A stretch of 37,342 nt of DNA from CAYWWY01 sp964580185. Lineage in GTDB: Bacteria > Thermotogota > Thermotogae > MWEM01. Shown piece after piece: positions 17,587 to 25,597 of this stretch. Position 1 is the stretch's first letter. Each line of letters starts with the position of its first letter. The stretch spans positions 1 to 37,342 of the forward strand of contig CAZOJQ010000030.1 in assembly GCA_964580185.1 (NCBI GenBank), written 5' to 3'. The position numbers were made by a program, and so were the translations under genes. The notes below the pieces were generated by a model that was given only the letters and a program-made list of their open reading frames with translations, had not been told where the DNA came from and searched no databases.

Positions 17587-18504
17587 ATGAAAAGCAAACC
17601 GTTGAAAGTATTGCAACAGCGCTGGCAATCAATTATCCATCAATCGGTTCAATCCTTTTCCGATCAAATCGCGCAGGGAGATGATCCAAATCTCGAACAC
17701 CATGATTATTCCCGGTTTCATTTCTTGCGTCAATTCAAGAAGTATGCGGGAGAAACGCCTGGAGCGATGGTCAAACGCCTTAAGCAAGAGAAGGGGATAT
17801 TTCTGCTTCGGAGAACCAAGCTCAGGATCATCGATATTGCATTCGAATGTGGATATGCCTCTCAGGAAGCTTTTTCGAAAGCATTCAAGCGTTCGATGGG
17901 GATCACCCCTTCCCAGCTGCGAACGTTACCCCACTGGTCCGGCGGGCTCTTCTCCCCGATTGATGTTCACTATCATCCAAATGGATCACAAAACCAATGG
18001 ATGGCCTGGCAAATGAAAGGAGGAACAACCCTCATGATGAAAATAGCAACTCTCCAACCGTATCGCATCCTCACCCTCCGAGGGGAGGGGACTTATTGGA
18101 ATATGCCGAAAACATGGCAGAAGTTTATGAATATCGTGAAAGAAGGGTCCATCGAAGATTCAATTCACGGATATCTGTCCGTATTTCATGATCACCATAC
18201 CTCCCTCTCCGATGATCAAAAAAGATGGGATCTCGGTGTGATCGTCTCAGACGCAAAAGCAACTATCCCGAATCTGGCCCATGGATATCTCCCTGGTGGT
18301 CTTTACGCAATCTATGTCCATTTCGGATGCTGCGAAGAGATCGGACCGGCATGGGACGCATGGAACGCTAGCTGGTTGCCGGATAGCCCGTACGAAATCG
18401 ATACCAATCGTCCTTCCTTGGAGTGGTATCAGGGCAATCCGCAAATTCTCGAACCCCAGTTGCACCTAACTTTCCTTTGTGATCCAATAAAGAAGAAGGC
18501 ATAA
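17587..18504 (+). CDS. AraC-family regulator with GyrI-like effector domain
   Basis: The 305-residue protein has an N-terminal AraC DNA-binding domain: a first helix-turn-helix around 40-65 (HHDYSRFHFLRQFKKYAGET) and a second around 80-118 (RIIDIAFECGYASQEAFSKA, KRSMGITPSQLR). The C-terminal half (about 150-300) has the GyrI/SOUL-like pattern, with ILTLRGEG, LPGGLYAIYVHFGCCEEIG and PSLEWYQ, as in Rob- and BmrR-type drug-sensing regulators. GGAGG lies 7 bases before the ATG; an upstream in-frame GTG (17563) has no such site. It stands alone between two terminated or divergent units. Its effector and target are not evident; the SLH nucleotidase gene downstream has its own promoter. Confidence 0.86.
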   Translation: MKSKPLKVLQQRWQSIIHQSVQSFSDQIAQGDDPNLEHHDYSRFHFLRQFKKYAGETPGAMVKRLKQEKGIFLLRRTKLRIIDIAFECGYASQEAFSKAFKRSMGITPSQLRTLPHWSGGLFSPIDVHYHPNGSQNQWMAWQMKGGTTLMMKIATLQPYRILTLRGEGTYWNMPKTWQKFMNIVKEGSIEDSIHGYLSVFHDHHTSLSDDQKRWDLGVIVSDAKATIPNLAHGYLPGGLYAIYVHFGCCEEIGPAWDAWNASWLPDSPYEIDTNRPSLEWYQGNPQILEPQLHLTFLCDPIKKKA

Positions 18505-18520
18505 GAATACCGTTTCCATA

Positions 18521-18555
18521 GAAGGGGTGCCCTGCAAAGGGTACCCCTTTTCTTT
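18521..18555 (+). terminator. Rho-independent terminator after the AraC gene
   Basis: A 12-bp stem (AAGGGGTGCCCT pairing with AGGGTACCCCTT, one G-U pair) with a four-base loop and a T-rich tail lies 16 bases after the stop. Confidence 0.88.
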
Positions 18556-18608
18556 AACTTCTGTTAAGAGAAGCTTCAATGAAACACTGCGGAATCGTTT
18601 GATCTTTA

Positions 18609-18617
18609 TGCTATAAT
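18609..18617 (+). promoter_or_regulatory. Extended -10 promoter for the SLH nucleotidase
   Basis: TGCTATAAT is a perfect -10 with TG extension, 38 bases upstream of the ATG. The -35 is poorly matched. Confidence 0.6.
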
Positions 18618-18654
18618 TGGCTGTTTCCATACATTGAGAAAGGAGTGACCATTG

Positions 18655-20709
18655 ATGAAAAAAGTCTGTTTGGTTGTTTTGATGGTTTCGGTTTTGATGG
18701 TTTCGCTGGGGATATCCCAGAGTTCCTCGTTTGGGGACATCAGGAATCATCCCTATCGCGTATCCATCGAAGGGTTGTACCAGACTACAGGAATTGGGGA
18801 GGAGGAATGGCTCTTCCGGCCATATGATCCGATCACTCGAGGTGAAATGGCCCAATGGGTTGTAAAGGCTTTCAAACTGGCGAAAATCTACCCACTGCAT
18901 CTTCCCCATTTTGTGGACAAACAACTGACCTATTCCGATCCTTTGGCAATCATCAATGAATCCTATGTTGTTCCAACTTTTACCGATACACAATTCCATC
19001 CACTGGAACCGTACATTGAAGGGTTGGCAAAAGTCCGAGTGATTCCAACAGAACCGGTCCCGTTTCATCCCGAACGTTCCGTAACCGGAAAGGAGTTTTC
19101 CACAATCGTTGCCAATACAATCTTTGGCGCAGATTGTGATTATGATGAAGAGGAAATACTGGATCTTTTGGATGTTCTGGGTTTTTCCGGATTGGATTTC
19201 TGGGAAAGCGATCAAGTCCTGACCCGAGGCGAGGCAGCGCATATCCTGTTCAGCATCGTGGGAGATCCCTGGTTTAAAACCGTGACAATCCTGGTAACAG
19301 CCGATATCCACGGAAACTTGGAACCCTACAAACCGAGCGGATCGGATTATTTCATCGGCGGGATGGCAAAGATGGCCCGTTTTGTCAATGACATGCGAGC
19401 CATTCAACCCAATCTTCTCCTTCTCGATGTTGGAGATGCTCCCTACAACACCAACGTAGCCAATTTATTCGAAGGAGAACCGGTAATTCGACTGATGAAT
19501 CTGATGGGATATGACGCAATGGCCATTGGAAATCATGACTTTGATTTCCCCTTTGATGTTATGGAACGAAATGCAGCTTTGGCGGATTTCCCCTTCCTTT
19601 CAGCCAATACTTACTATTATGGAGAATTCCCGCACTTTCTGGATCCCTATGTCATTGTGGAGGTTGATGGAATCCGATTCGGAATCATTGGTATGACCGA
19701 TGATTCCAGCGCCTGGTACACTCATCCCCGGAATGTGATCGGAATCACTTTCGAAGATCATTACGAAGCGACTCTTCGCGTTGTCGATGAGATCAAGGAC
19801 GATGTGGATATCATTCTCATTCTGTCTCACCTGCATGGTCATAACGCGAGGCTTCCCCTCCGGTTGGATGGATGGCCCGTATATATGGTTTTGGGGGGCG
19901 GAGAAGATAAAGTGGAACTGCCCATCAATATCAACGATATGTGGTTGATTGCTTCGGGGAAACATGCGGAATTGGTATCTCAGATTCATATTAATTTTTG
20001 GCAAGATACCCCTCTAGGGTTTAATTTCGGGCACGTATTTATGTCTCAAAACCTTCCTGTGGATCCTGTAGCGGATCTGTTGATTCGGAAATATGTCTCT
20101 CATATGGATGATGTGATGGAACATGTCGTTGGAAGAACAGAAGTCTTCTTGGAGGGGGATCGCGGTGTGGTACGGCTGAGCGAATCGAACCTCGGAAACC
20201 TCATCGCTGATAGCCTCCGAGAAATCACAGGGGCTGATTTGGCCATACAAAACGGCGGAGGCATTCGCGCCAGTATTAACAAAGGGGACATTACAATCAA
20301 AGATATCTATACCGTTCTACCATTCGATAATATTGTCGTGGTTGTCGAAGCGACAGGTCAGACGGTGTGGGATGCTTTGGAGCATGGAGTATCCTGGTGG
20401 CCCAGCGCGGCTGGTGGTTTTCTGCAAGTCTCCGGAATGGAATATGTCTTCGATCCCACTCAACCGGTAGGAAACAGAATCGTTTCTGTCACCGTCGACG
20501 GCAAGCCCATTGATCTTGAAAAGAAATATATGTTGGCAGCCAACGACTTTCTCACTGGCGGCGGAGATATGTATACAATGCTCAAGGAAGCCCGCGAAGT
20601 CATCCGGACCCGCTCCTTCCTCAGAGACATCTTTTGGGAATACCTTCAGATGTTTGAATCCGTATCTTCCGAGTTAGAAGGAAGAATCACCATATTAAAC
20701 CAAGATTGA
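18655..20709 (+). CDS. SLH-domain 5'-nucleotidase-like metallophosphoesterase
   Basis: The 684-residue protein has a signal peptide (1-22), SLH-like domains (about 26-80, 104-155 and 160-205) for cell-surface anchoring, a calcineurin-type metallophosphoesterase domain (about 210-470) and a UshA-like C-terminal substrate domain (about 490-680; LAIQNGGGIRASINKGDITI, PFDNIVVVVEATG). Metal ligands present are D217/H219 (TADIHGN), D261 (VGDAP), N293/H294 (GNHDFDF) and H392 (SHLHGHN). The usual GGHxH/Q motif reads GGGED (414-418), so one metal-binding His is missing. Related enzymes release nucleosides from nucleotides outside the cell. AAAGGAG precedes the start; the ATG was preferred over a TTG one codon upstream. 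Confidence 0.85.
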   Translation: MKKVCLVVLMVSVLMVSLGISQSSSFGDIRNHPYRVSIEGLYQTTGIGEEEWLFRPYDPITRGEMAQWVVKAFKLAKIYPLHLPHFVDKQLTYSDPLAIINESYVVPTFTDTQFHPLEPYIEGLAKVRVIPTEPVPFHPERSVTGKEFSTIVANTIFGADCDYDEEEILDLLDVLGFSGLDFWESDQVLTRGEAAHILFSIVGDPWFKTVTILVTADIHGNLEPYKPSGSDYFIGGMAKMARFVNDMRAIQPNLLLLDVGDAPYNTNVANLFEGEPVIRLMNLMGYDAMAIGNHDFDFPFDVMERNAALADFPFLSANTYYYGEFPHFLDPYVIVEVDGIRFGIIGMTDDSSAWYTHPRNVIGITFEDHYEATLRVVDEIKDDVDIILILSHLHGHNARLPLRLDGWPVYMVLGGGEDKVELPININDMWLIASGKHAELVSQIHINFWQDTPLGFNFGHVFMSQNLPVDPVADLLIRKYVSHMDDVMEHVVGRTEVFLEGDRGVVRLSESNLGNLIADSLREITGADLAIQNGGGIRASINKGDITIKDIYTVLPFDNIVVVVEATGQTVWDALEHGVSWWPSAAGGFLQVSGMEYVFDPTQPVGNRIVSVTVDGKPIDLEKKYMLAANDFLTGGGDMYTMLKEAREVIRTRSFLRDIFWEYLQMFESVSSELEGRITILNQD

Positions 20710-20731
20710 TCGGTTATTCGCATACACTGTC

Positions 20732-20769
20732 AAAGAAACCCGGGCGGGAAAGCCCGGGTTTCTTTTTTT
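20732..20769 (+). terminator. Rho-independent terminator after the SLH nucleotidase
   Basis: A 14-bp stem (AAGAAACCCGGGC pairing with GCCCGGGTTTCTT), a six-base loop and a T7 tail follow the stop by 23 bases. Confidence 0.93.
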
Positions 20770-20839
20770 CCGGGATTGGTTGCGAAGTCTCCATACTGGA
20801 TTTGAATACCCATTATCACGGCCTTTTTCCTCAGCCTCG

Positions 20840-20870
20840 TTGACAGATCTTCCGGAAATTATGGTATACT
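20840..20870 (+). promoter_or_regulatory. Promoter of the polyglutamate-type island
   Basis: A perfect TTGACA (20840-20845) and TATACT (20865-20870) with a TGG extended -10 are separated by 19 bases, slightly long. It is 55 bases upstream of the first island gene and follows the nucleotidase terminator. Confidence 0.72.
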
Positions 20871-20924
20871 ATAAAGAACGTACCGGTATAAGATCCCATT
20901 TAAACCACTCTTCAGGAGGATTCC

Positions 20925-22055
20925 ATGGCGCTTCAACCCCGTACGACTCGGTTTTTGATCTTTTTAATTGTGATCACCTCCCTTTCTATCGGATCCGGGC
21001 TTGAATTCTCTAAAATGTGGAAAGCCCCTGACATCTACCACAATCCCGAATTCAGCACAATCGTTCCTTTATCCAATTGGTTTGCCGGAATTCAAAACAC
21101 TCCCATGGATACCCCTGTTTTCGTTTTTTCCGGAGAGCATTCGGGAGGAAAAGTCCTCATCCTTGGGGGGAATCATTCCAATGAACCGGCCGCGACTCTT
21201 TCGATAATTACATTGATCGAAAGCATCCGAGTGGAAGCAGGGACAGTCTACCTAATCCCATGGGCCAACGCGAGCGCGGTCACCCATTCCGATCCAATGG
21301 AGGGGGCTCCTCAGTTCTATTCCATTGCATTGCCCGATGGAAAAACGCGAACCTTTCGGTTTGGTTCTAGAAATACCAATCCCATTCATCAATGGCCTGA
21401 TCCTACCGTGTATTTCCACCCCATGGGTGGGCAGTTGGGTGGACAGGAAACAAGGAATCTCAATCGTTCTTTTCCAGGAAGGCCGGACGGAAACCGCACA
21501 GAACAACTTGCCTATGCCATTCTCCAATTGATTAAAACCGAACGCATTGACCTGCTCATTGATCTTCACGAATCTTCTCCGGAATATCCAGTGAACAATG
21601 CGATCGTTTTTCACCAAGATGCAGCGGAAGTCGCGATTTTCGCCCAGATGGAACTCGAGATGTATGATATTGCCATTGGATTAGAGGAGTCTCCGGTCAA
21701 CCTGCGGGGTTTGAGCCACAGAGAACTGGGAGATGCTTCAGAAGTTCAGGCGATCTTGCTTGAAGTTTCCAATCCCTCCCAAGGAAGAATGCGGGGAAAA
21801 ACCGATGAGGCCCTTGTGGTCACGGGAAAAGACAAGTTTTACGTCGCCGCTTCCAATCGGAACCAGCTCTTCGTGCCCTATGACGAATCCGGGTATTCGA
21901 TCGATCTGAGAGTAGCCCGACATATCGCAGCCATATCCGCTCTGATTGATGCGTGGAACCTACTGAACCCCGACCTTTGGGTTCAGGTCGAACAGATTCC
22001 TCATTATGAACGCATGATTCGCGAAGGGTTGGGTGTGTTCTTGGTTCACCCATGA
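20925..22055 (+). CDS. Secreted M14 / aspartoacylase-like metallohydrolase (copy 1)
   Basis: The 376-residue protein has an N-terminal signal segment (about 8-24). It has the zinc triad of the succinylglutamate desuccinylase/aspartoacylase branch of M14: H84 and E87 in GGNHSNEPA, and H215 in LLIDLHES. The RNLNRSFPG segment at 177-185, followed by DGNRTEQLAYAI, matches the family's substrate-binding region. Intracellular family members cut N-acyl amino acids; export here points to an extracellular amide or gamma-peptide substrate. It is the first gene after a TTGACA/TATACT promoter; AGGAGG precedes the ATG. A related gene lies at 24489-25571. The specific substrate is not shown by the sequence. 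Confidence 0.85.
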   Translation: MALQPRTTRFLIFLIVITSLSIGSGLEFSKMWKAPDIYHNPEFSTIVPLSNWFAGIQNTPMDTPVFVFSGEHSGGKVLILGGNHSNEPAATLSIITLIESIRVEAGTVYLIPWANASAVTHSDPMEGAPQFYSIALPDGKTRTFRFGSRNTNPIHQWPDPTVYFHPMGGQLGGQETRNLNRSFPGRPDGNRTEQLAYAILQLIKTERIDLLIDLHESSPEYPVNNAIVFHQDAAEVAIFAQMELEMYDIAIGLEESPVNLRGLSHRELGDASEVQAILLEVSNPSQGRMRGKTDEALVVTGKDKFYVAASNRNQLFVPYDESGYSIDLRVARHIAAISALIDAWNLLNPDLWVQVEQIPHYERMIREGLGVFLVHP

Positions 22056-22113
22056 AAATCCGAATACGCTTCAGTTCTGCTTCATATACCATTTGAAAAA
22101 AGGAGGAAGAAGA

Positions 22114-23856
22114 ATGCGAAAGTACCTAGCGGTAATGTTGGTTGTTGTTGTTTGTTCCATGATCGCTCTTGGGGTCACCACGTCACAGACAAACGCCTCA
22201 AGTGTGGGCATGGTTGCTGCAGCAAATCCTTATGCATCCGAAGTCGGGGCGTATATTCTTGAAATCGGAGGAAATGCGATCGACGCAGCAATTGCCGTGA
22301 GTTTGGCTCTTGGGGTTGTCGAACCATATGCCTCAGGATTGGGTGGAGAAGGATATGCTTTAATTTCTTTAGCCAATGGTGAGAAGTATGCCATCGATTT
22401 CCGCGCAGCGGCTCCCGAAATGGCCACCTACGAAAAACTGGCCGAAGAAGGATTGAGAATCTCTACAGCCCATCGCACGCCACGTGGCGCCTGTGTCCCT
22501 GGGGTAGTTGCGGCTCTTCAAGCAGCATACGATCTGGGGGCGTCTTTGCCTTTGGAAGTCCTCGTCGAACCAGCGATTCGATTGGCAAGGGAAGGATTCA
22601 TTGTGGATCCTACATTCGCAGGAACTGTTTCTGATGCCTATGAAGCGCTATTGTACAATGCCTTTGACTTTCTCGATGATGGACTTGCTTGGGAAGAGGG
22701 GCAGTTGCATCAGAATCTCGAACTGGCCGATATTCTCGAACACCTAGTGATCCATGGCTTAAACGACTTCTACCATGGAATACTGGCCGACAAAATCGAA
22801 GCCTTCATGATCGAAAACAACGGATACCTTCGGAAATCCGACCTGGAGAAATACCAAGCTTGGGTTCAAGAACCCCTTCATGGAACCTATCGGGGATATG
22901 ATGTGTTCGTGCCTCATCCTCCTGTCTCGGGTCCGCATATGATTGCCATTCTGAATATCCTCGAAAACTTCAATCTGTCTGCCTTTACCTGGGATGATCC
23001 TCTGGGCATCCACATCATACAACAAACCCTCATTTTCACAGATGTTGACCGAAGGTCGTACATCAGTGACCCAATGTTCCATGATCTGCCGATCGAAGGG
23101 TTCATGAGCAAAGAATACGCAAAGGCTCGGTTTATGGAGATCGACTTGAAACAGGCCATGGACACTTCAACCTATTTTGACCGCCTGGGGGACGCGTATC
23201 CGTATCAAGAAGGAAAGGGTTATGTGGAAGCCATTCTGGAATCCATCGAAAAAGAGATCGCCTTTGCTTCGCAAGAATACTATGAATCTCCATCCACAAC
23301 AAACTTCGCCATTATTGATTCGGAAGGGAATGCCGTATCTTGGATCCAAACTGTTTCTAGCTTCTGGGGCTGTACCGCCTACATGAATGGCTTTTTCTTC
23401 AACAACCAGCTCCAAAATTATGCAGGGACATATCGCCCCGGAGATGTTATTAATCTGGAACCTGGCATGCGCCCAAGAACAACCATATGCCCCACGATCA
23501 TCGAAAAGGACGGAGAAGTCCGATGGGTTTTGGGTACACCCGGCGCTGGCAGGATTATGTCCACGATGACCCAACTGGTTGTCGGATTAATCGACTTCCA
23601 ATTACCGATCGATGTTGTTGTACGCCTTCCGAAGTATGTCGGAGCGACAGCGTACCGGAATCTTCCATTGGAAGACGCATTCCCTGAGTCGACCTATCGC
23701 TTCCTTACGGAAGTGCTCGGTCACACACTCAGTTTCTATACCTATCCCGATTTGTTCTTTGGGGGACCGAACATCATCTCTCGAGAACCCAGCGGCATGA
23801 TTGTCGGCGTTGGATCGATTCGAAGAGGCGGAGCAGCTTCTGCTCCTGAATGGTAA
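22114..23856 (+). CDS. ggt: Secreted gamma-glutamyltransferase
   Basis: Ggt enzymes hydrolyse or transfer gamma-glutamyl groups after self-cleavage into two subunits. The 580-residue protein has a signal peptide (about 1-28), the N-terminal core GNAIDAAIAVSLALGVVEPYASGLGGEG with IDFRAAAP, and the autocleavage region ESPSTTNFAIIDSEGNAVSW in which T395 aligns with the catalytic Thr of E. coli Ggt. PGAGRIMSTM near 476-485 matches the oxyanion-loop region. The ATG is preceded by AAAGGAGGA; the upstream in-frame extension has no binding site. CapD, the capsule-anchoring enzyme of Bacillus anthracis, is a member of this family, so a role on polyglutamate is attractive given the neighbours; glutathione breakdown is the alternative. 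Confidence 0.92.
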   Translation: MRKYLAVMLVVVVCSMIALGVTTSQTNASSVGMVAAANPYASEVGAYILEIGGNAIDAAIAVSLALGVVEPYASGLGGEGYALISLANGEKYAIDFRAAAPEMATYEKLAEEGLRISTAHRTPRGACVPGVVAALQAAYDLGASLPLEVLVEPAIRLAREGFIVDPTFAGTVSDAYEALLYNAFDFLDDGLAWEEGQLHQNLELADILEHLVIHGLNDFYHGILADKIEAFMIENNGYLRKSDLEKYQAWVQEPLHGTYRGYDVFVPHPPVSGPHMIAILNILENFNLSAFTWDDPLGIHIIQQTLIFTDVDRRSYISDPMFHDLPIEGFMSKEYAKARFMEIDLKQAMDTSTYFDRLGDAYPYQEGKGYVEAILESIEKEIAFASQEYYESPSTTNFAIIDSEGNAVSWIQTVSSFWGCTAYMNGFFFNNQLQNYAGTYRPGDVINLEPGMRPRTTICPTIIEKDGEVRWVLGTPGAGRIMSTMTQLVVGLIDFQLPIDVVVRLPKYVGATAYRNLPLEDAFPESTYRFLTEVLGHTLSFYTYPDLFFGGPNIISREPSGMIVGVGSIRRGGAASAPEW

Positions 23857-23873
23857 GTAGGGGTGGTGTTGGC

Positions 23874-24422
23874 ATGACGAAAAAGCTCTTTATATTTGCT
23901 GTCCTTTCCCTCTGTATTCTTTCTGCTTTCGCCGGAGAAGGGATGTTCGATCAACCCATCTTTATCACCTCCGCTGGTCAATCTCCTGGCGCGCTCCAAA
24001 TGTCTGTTTTGGCTAGAGCGGTTCAACTCACTCATGTCTTTGAACGGGTGATAACGGCGGCAGAGGTTGACATGTCCGATATCGGAACAGTGATCATTGT
24101 CGCTGGAGCCAGTGGAAAAGGGTTGGGAGCGGCTGGAATTGATGCAGAGGTGGAAATTGCTCGAGTTCTCGCAATTGTTGAAAAAGCAAAAGAATCAGAA
24201 ATCCCGGTCATTCTGGTCCAATTAGAAGGAGCGCCTCGCCGCGGAACTTCTTCCGACCAGATCGTTGACGCTCTCATCCCTTTCACCGACTTTCTCATTG
24301 TCAAAACGGATGCTGATGAAGACGGCTTTTTTACCAATATCCATGAAGAACATGAGATCCCGATCCTTTTCTTTGAACGAACCAACGATGTTCGAGAGAT
24401 TCTCAAGGATCTTTTTTTGTAA
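23874..24422 (+). CDS. DUF6305 family secreted protein
   Basis: The 182-residue protein has a signal peptide (about 1-20, ending SAFAGEG). A Rossmann-like alternation of strands and helices follows: PIFITSAGQSPGALQMSVLA, GTVIIVAGASGKGLGAAGID, IPVILVQLEGAPRRGTSSDQ, TDFLIVKTDADEDGFFTN, IPILFFERTNDV. This pattern matches my memory of DUF6305; the function is unknown. The gene starts 17 bases after ggt and ends just before a strong terminator. A secreted ligand-binding role, perhaps replacing the missing TRAP solute-binding protein, is possible but unproven. Confidence 0.7.
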   Translation: MTKKLFIFAVLSLCILSAFAGEGMFDQPIFITSAGQSPGALQMSVLARAVQLTHVFERVITAAEVDMSDIGTVIIVAGASGKGLGAAGIDAEVEIARVLAIVEKAKESEIPVILVQLEGAPRRGTSSDQIVDALIPFTDFLIVKTDADEDGFFTNIHEEHEIPILFFERTNDVREILKDLFL

Positions 24423-24436
24423 GCGCTTAGCAAATG

Positions 24437-24469
24437 AACCCGCTGCGAGGATTTCTCGCAGCGGGTTTT
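24437..24469 (+). terminator. Strong hairpin terminator or attenuator inside the island
   Basis: A 13-bp perfect stem (AACCCGCTGCGAG with its complement), a five-base loop and a short T-run follow the DUF6305 stop by 14 bases. The binding site of the next gene starts 4 bases after it, leaving no room for a promoter between, so downstream genes depend on read-through or on a promoter upstream inside coding sequence. Confidence 0.82.
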
Positions 24470-24488
24470 CAAAAGGAGGATTGTCGAT

Positions 24489-25571
24489 TTGAAACGGTTG
24501 CAGTACATTATAATCATATGTGTTATGCTATGGATCGGGCCAGTGAATTTTTCTCAAGGGGCGCTCCCTTTTTTGCCTGACGTGCGCCCCGGATACGGGG
24601 TTACGGGAGTAGCTTGGTTATCGGATTATCATCCCTCCATCCGGAACACTCCAGTGGATACCCGGGTTTATTATCTTGATAGCGGAAAAGAAGGAGCCAC
24701 GTTTCTCCTGCTTGGAGGTGTGCATCCAAGAGAAATCGCCGGCACTTCCGCCGCGATGATTTTCATTGAAAACGTGATCGTTACCCGCGGACGAGTTATT
24801 GTGATCCCTTTCTCCAATAGCAGCGGGTTCTCCATCCCAGACGAGCTAGGCAGCTCCTATCATTTCTTAGAAATCGAAGGAAAAAGCGGGCCCAGGATCT
24901 TAGTGTACGGAGATCGGAGAACAAGCTTGGATCATCAAGGCGTTGAAGATCCCGACCTTTTCATCCATTACCCTTCAGGTTCTGTCGTGGGCGCTGGAGA
25001 TGAAAGCCGGAACTTGAATCGCGCCTTTCCCGGGAAGATCGATGGGACTCCTACCCAACAACTCGCTTATGCGATCATGGAGTTGATTCGACAGGAAAGC
25101 GTCGATTTCAACCTGGATATGCATGAAAGCGATACGCCAGAGCGAGTAACGCTTCCAGGGGGCCAGATCCATCAGGGAGGTCGACTTGCGTATATGCTCG
25201 TGTGCCATCCAAGCGGTTTGGAGATGGGCGCGCTTGCTCTTTTTGAAGTTGAAGATCAGGGGATTCCGATGAAATTAGAAGAATCGAGCATCGATTTCCG
25301 TGGACTGAGCCATCGAGAGATTGGGGACGCGACCGATTGCATTTCTTTCCTTTCCGAATCTCCCAATCCGGGGCAAGACCGATGGCGGGATCAACCTCGG
25401 GTCCTGGATGATCCAAAGTACCCCATCGAGCATCGGGTTGGTGTGCACTTTGAGGTAATTCGGGCCTTGATCGAGAGCTTTGCTCTCTATACCGGGAAAG
25501 AAATCCACCTTGAAGGATTGCCATCCGAGAAAGAACTAAGAACTTTAGGTATTGGAGCATATCTAAACTGA
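24489..25571 (+). CDS. Secreted M14 / aspartoacylase-like metallohydrolase (copy 2)
   Basis: The 360-residue protein has a signal segment (about 6-24) and the zinc triad H79/E82 (GGVHPREIAG) and H212 (NLDMHES). RNLNRAFPGKIDG near 174-186 and TQQLAYAI match copy 1. Other shared features are IRNTPVDTRV near residue 51 and SIDFRGLSHREIGDA late in the protein, so it is a diverged paralog of the gene at 20925. It starts with TTG; AAAGGAGGA lies about 8 bases upstream. It is separated from the DUF6305 gene by a terminator-like hairpin and leads directly into the TRAP permease gene. A division of labour on two related substrates is a reasonable inference. Confidence 0.85.
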   Translation: MKRLQYIIIICVMLWIGPVNFSQGALPFLPDVRPGYGVTGVAWLSDYHPSIRNTPVDTRVYYLDSGKEGATFLLLGGVHPREIAGTSAAMIFIENVIVTRGRVIVIPFSNSSGFSIPDELGSSYHFLEIEGKSGPRILVYGDRRTSLDHQGVEDPDLFIHYPSGSVVGAGDESRNLNRAFPGKIDGTPTQQLAYAIMELIRQESVDFNLDMHESDTPERVTLPGGQIHQGGRLAYMLVCHPSGLEMGALALFEVEDQGIPMKLEESSIDFRGLSHREIGDATDCISFLSESPNPGQDRWRDQPRVLDDPKYPIEHRVGVHFEVIRALIESFALYTGKEIHLEGLPSEKELRTLGIGAYLN

Positions 25572-25597
25572 GAGAAGGCTGAAAGGAGCATCCGTTC

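Noticed and set aside
18466..19407. A 313-codon open frame on the minus strand across the SLH nucleotidase start
   Set aside because: It is antisense to a gene with clear domains, spans the nucleotidase promoter and the AraC terminator, has no ribosome binding site of note and its translation (rich in His, Cys and Gln with no motif) looks like a shadow.
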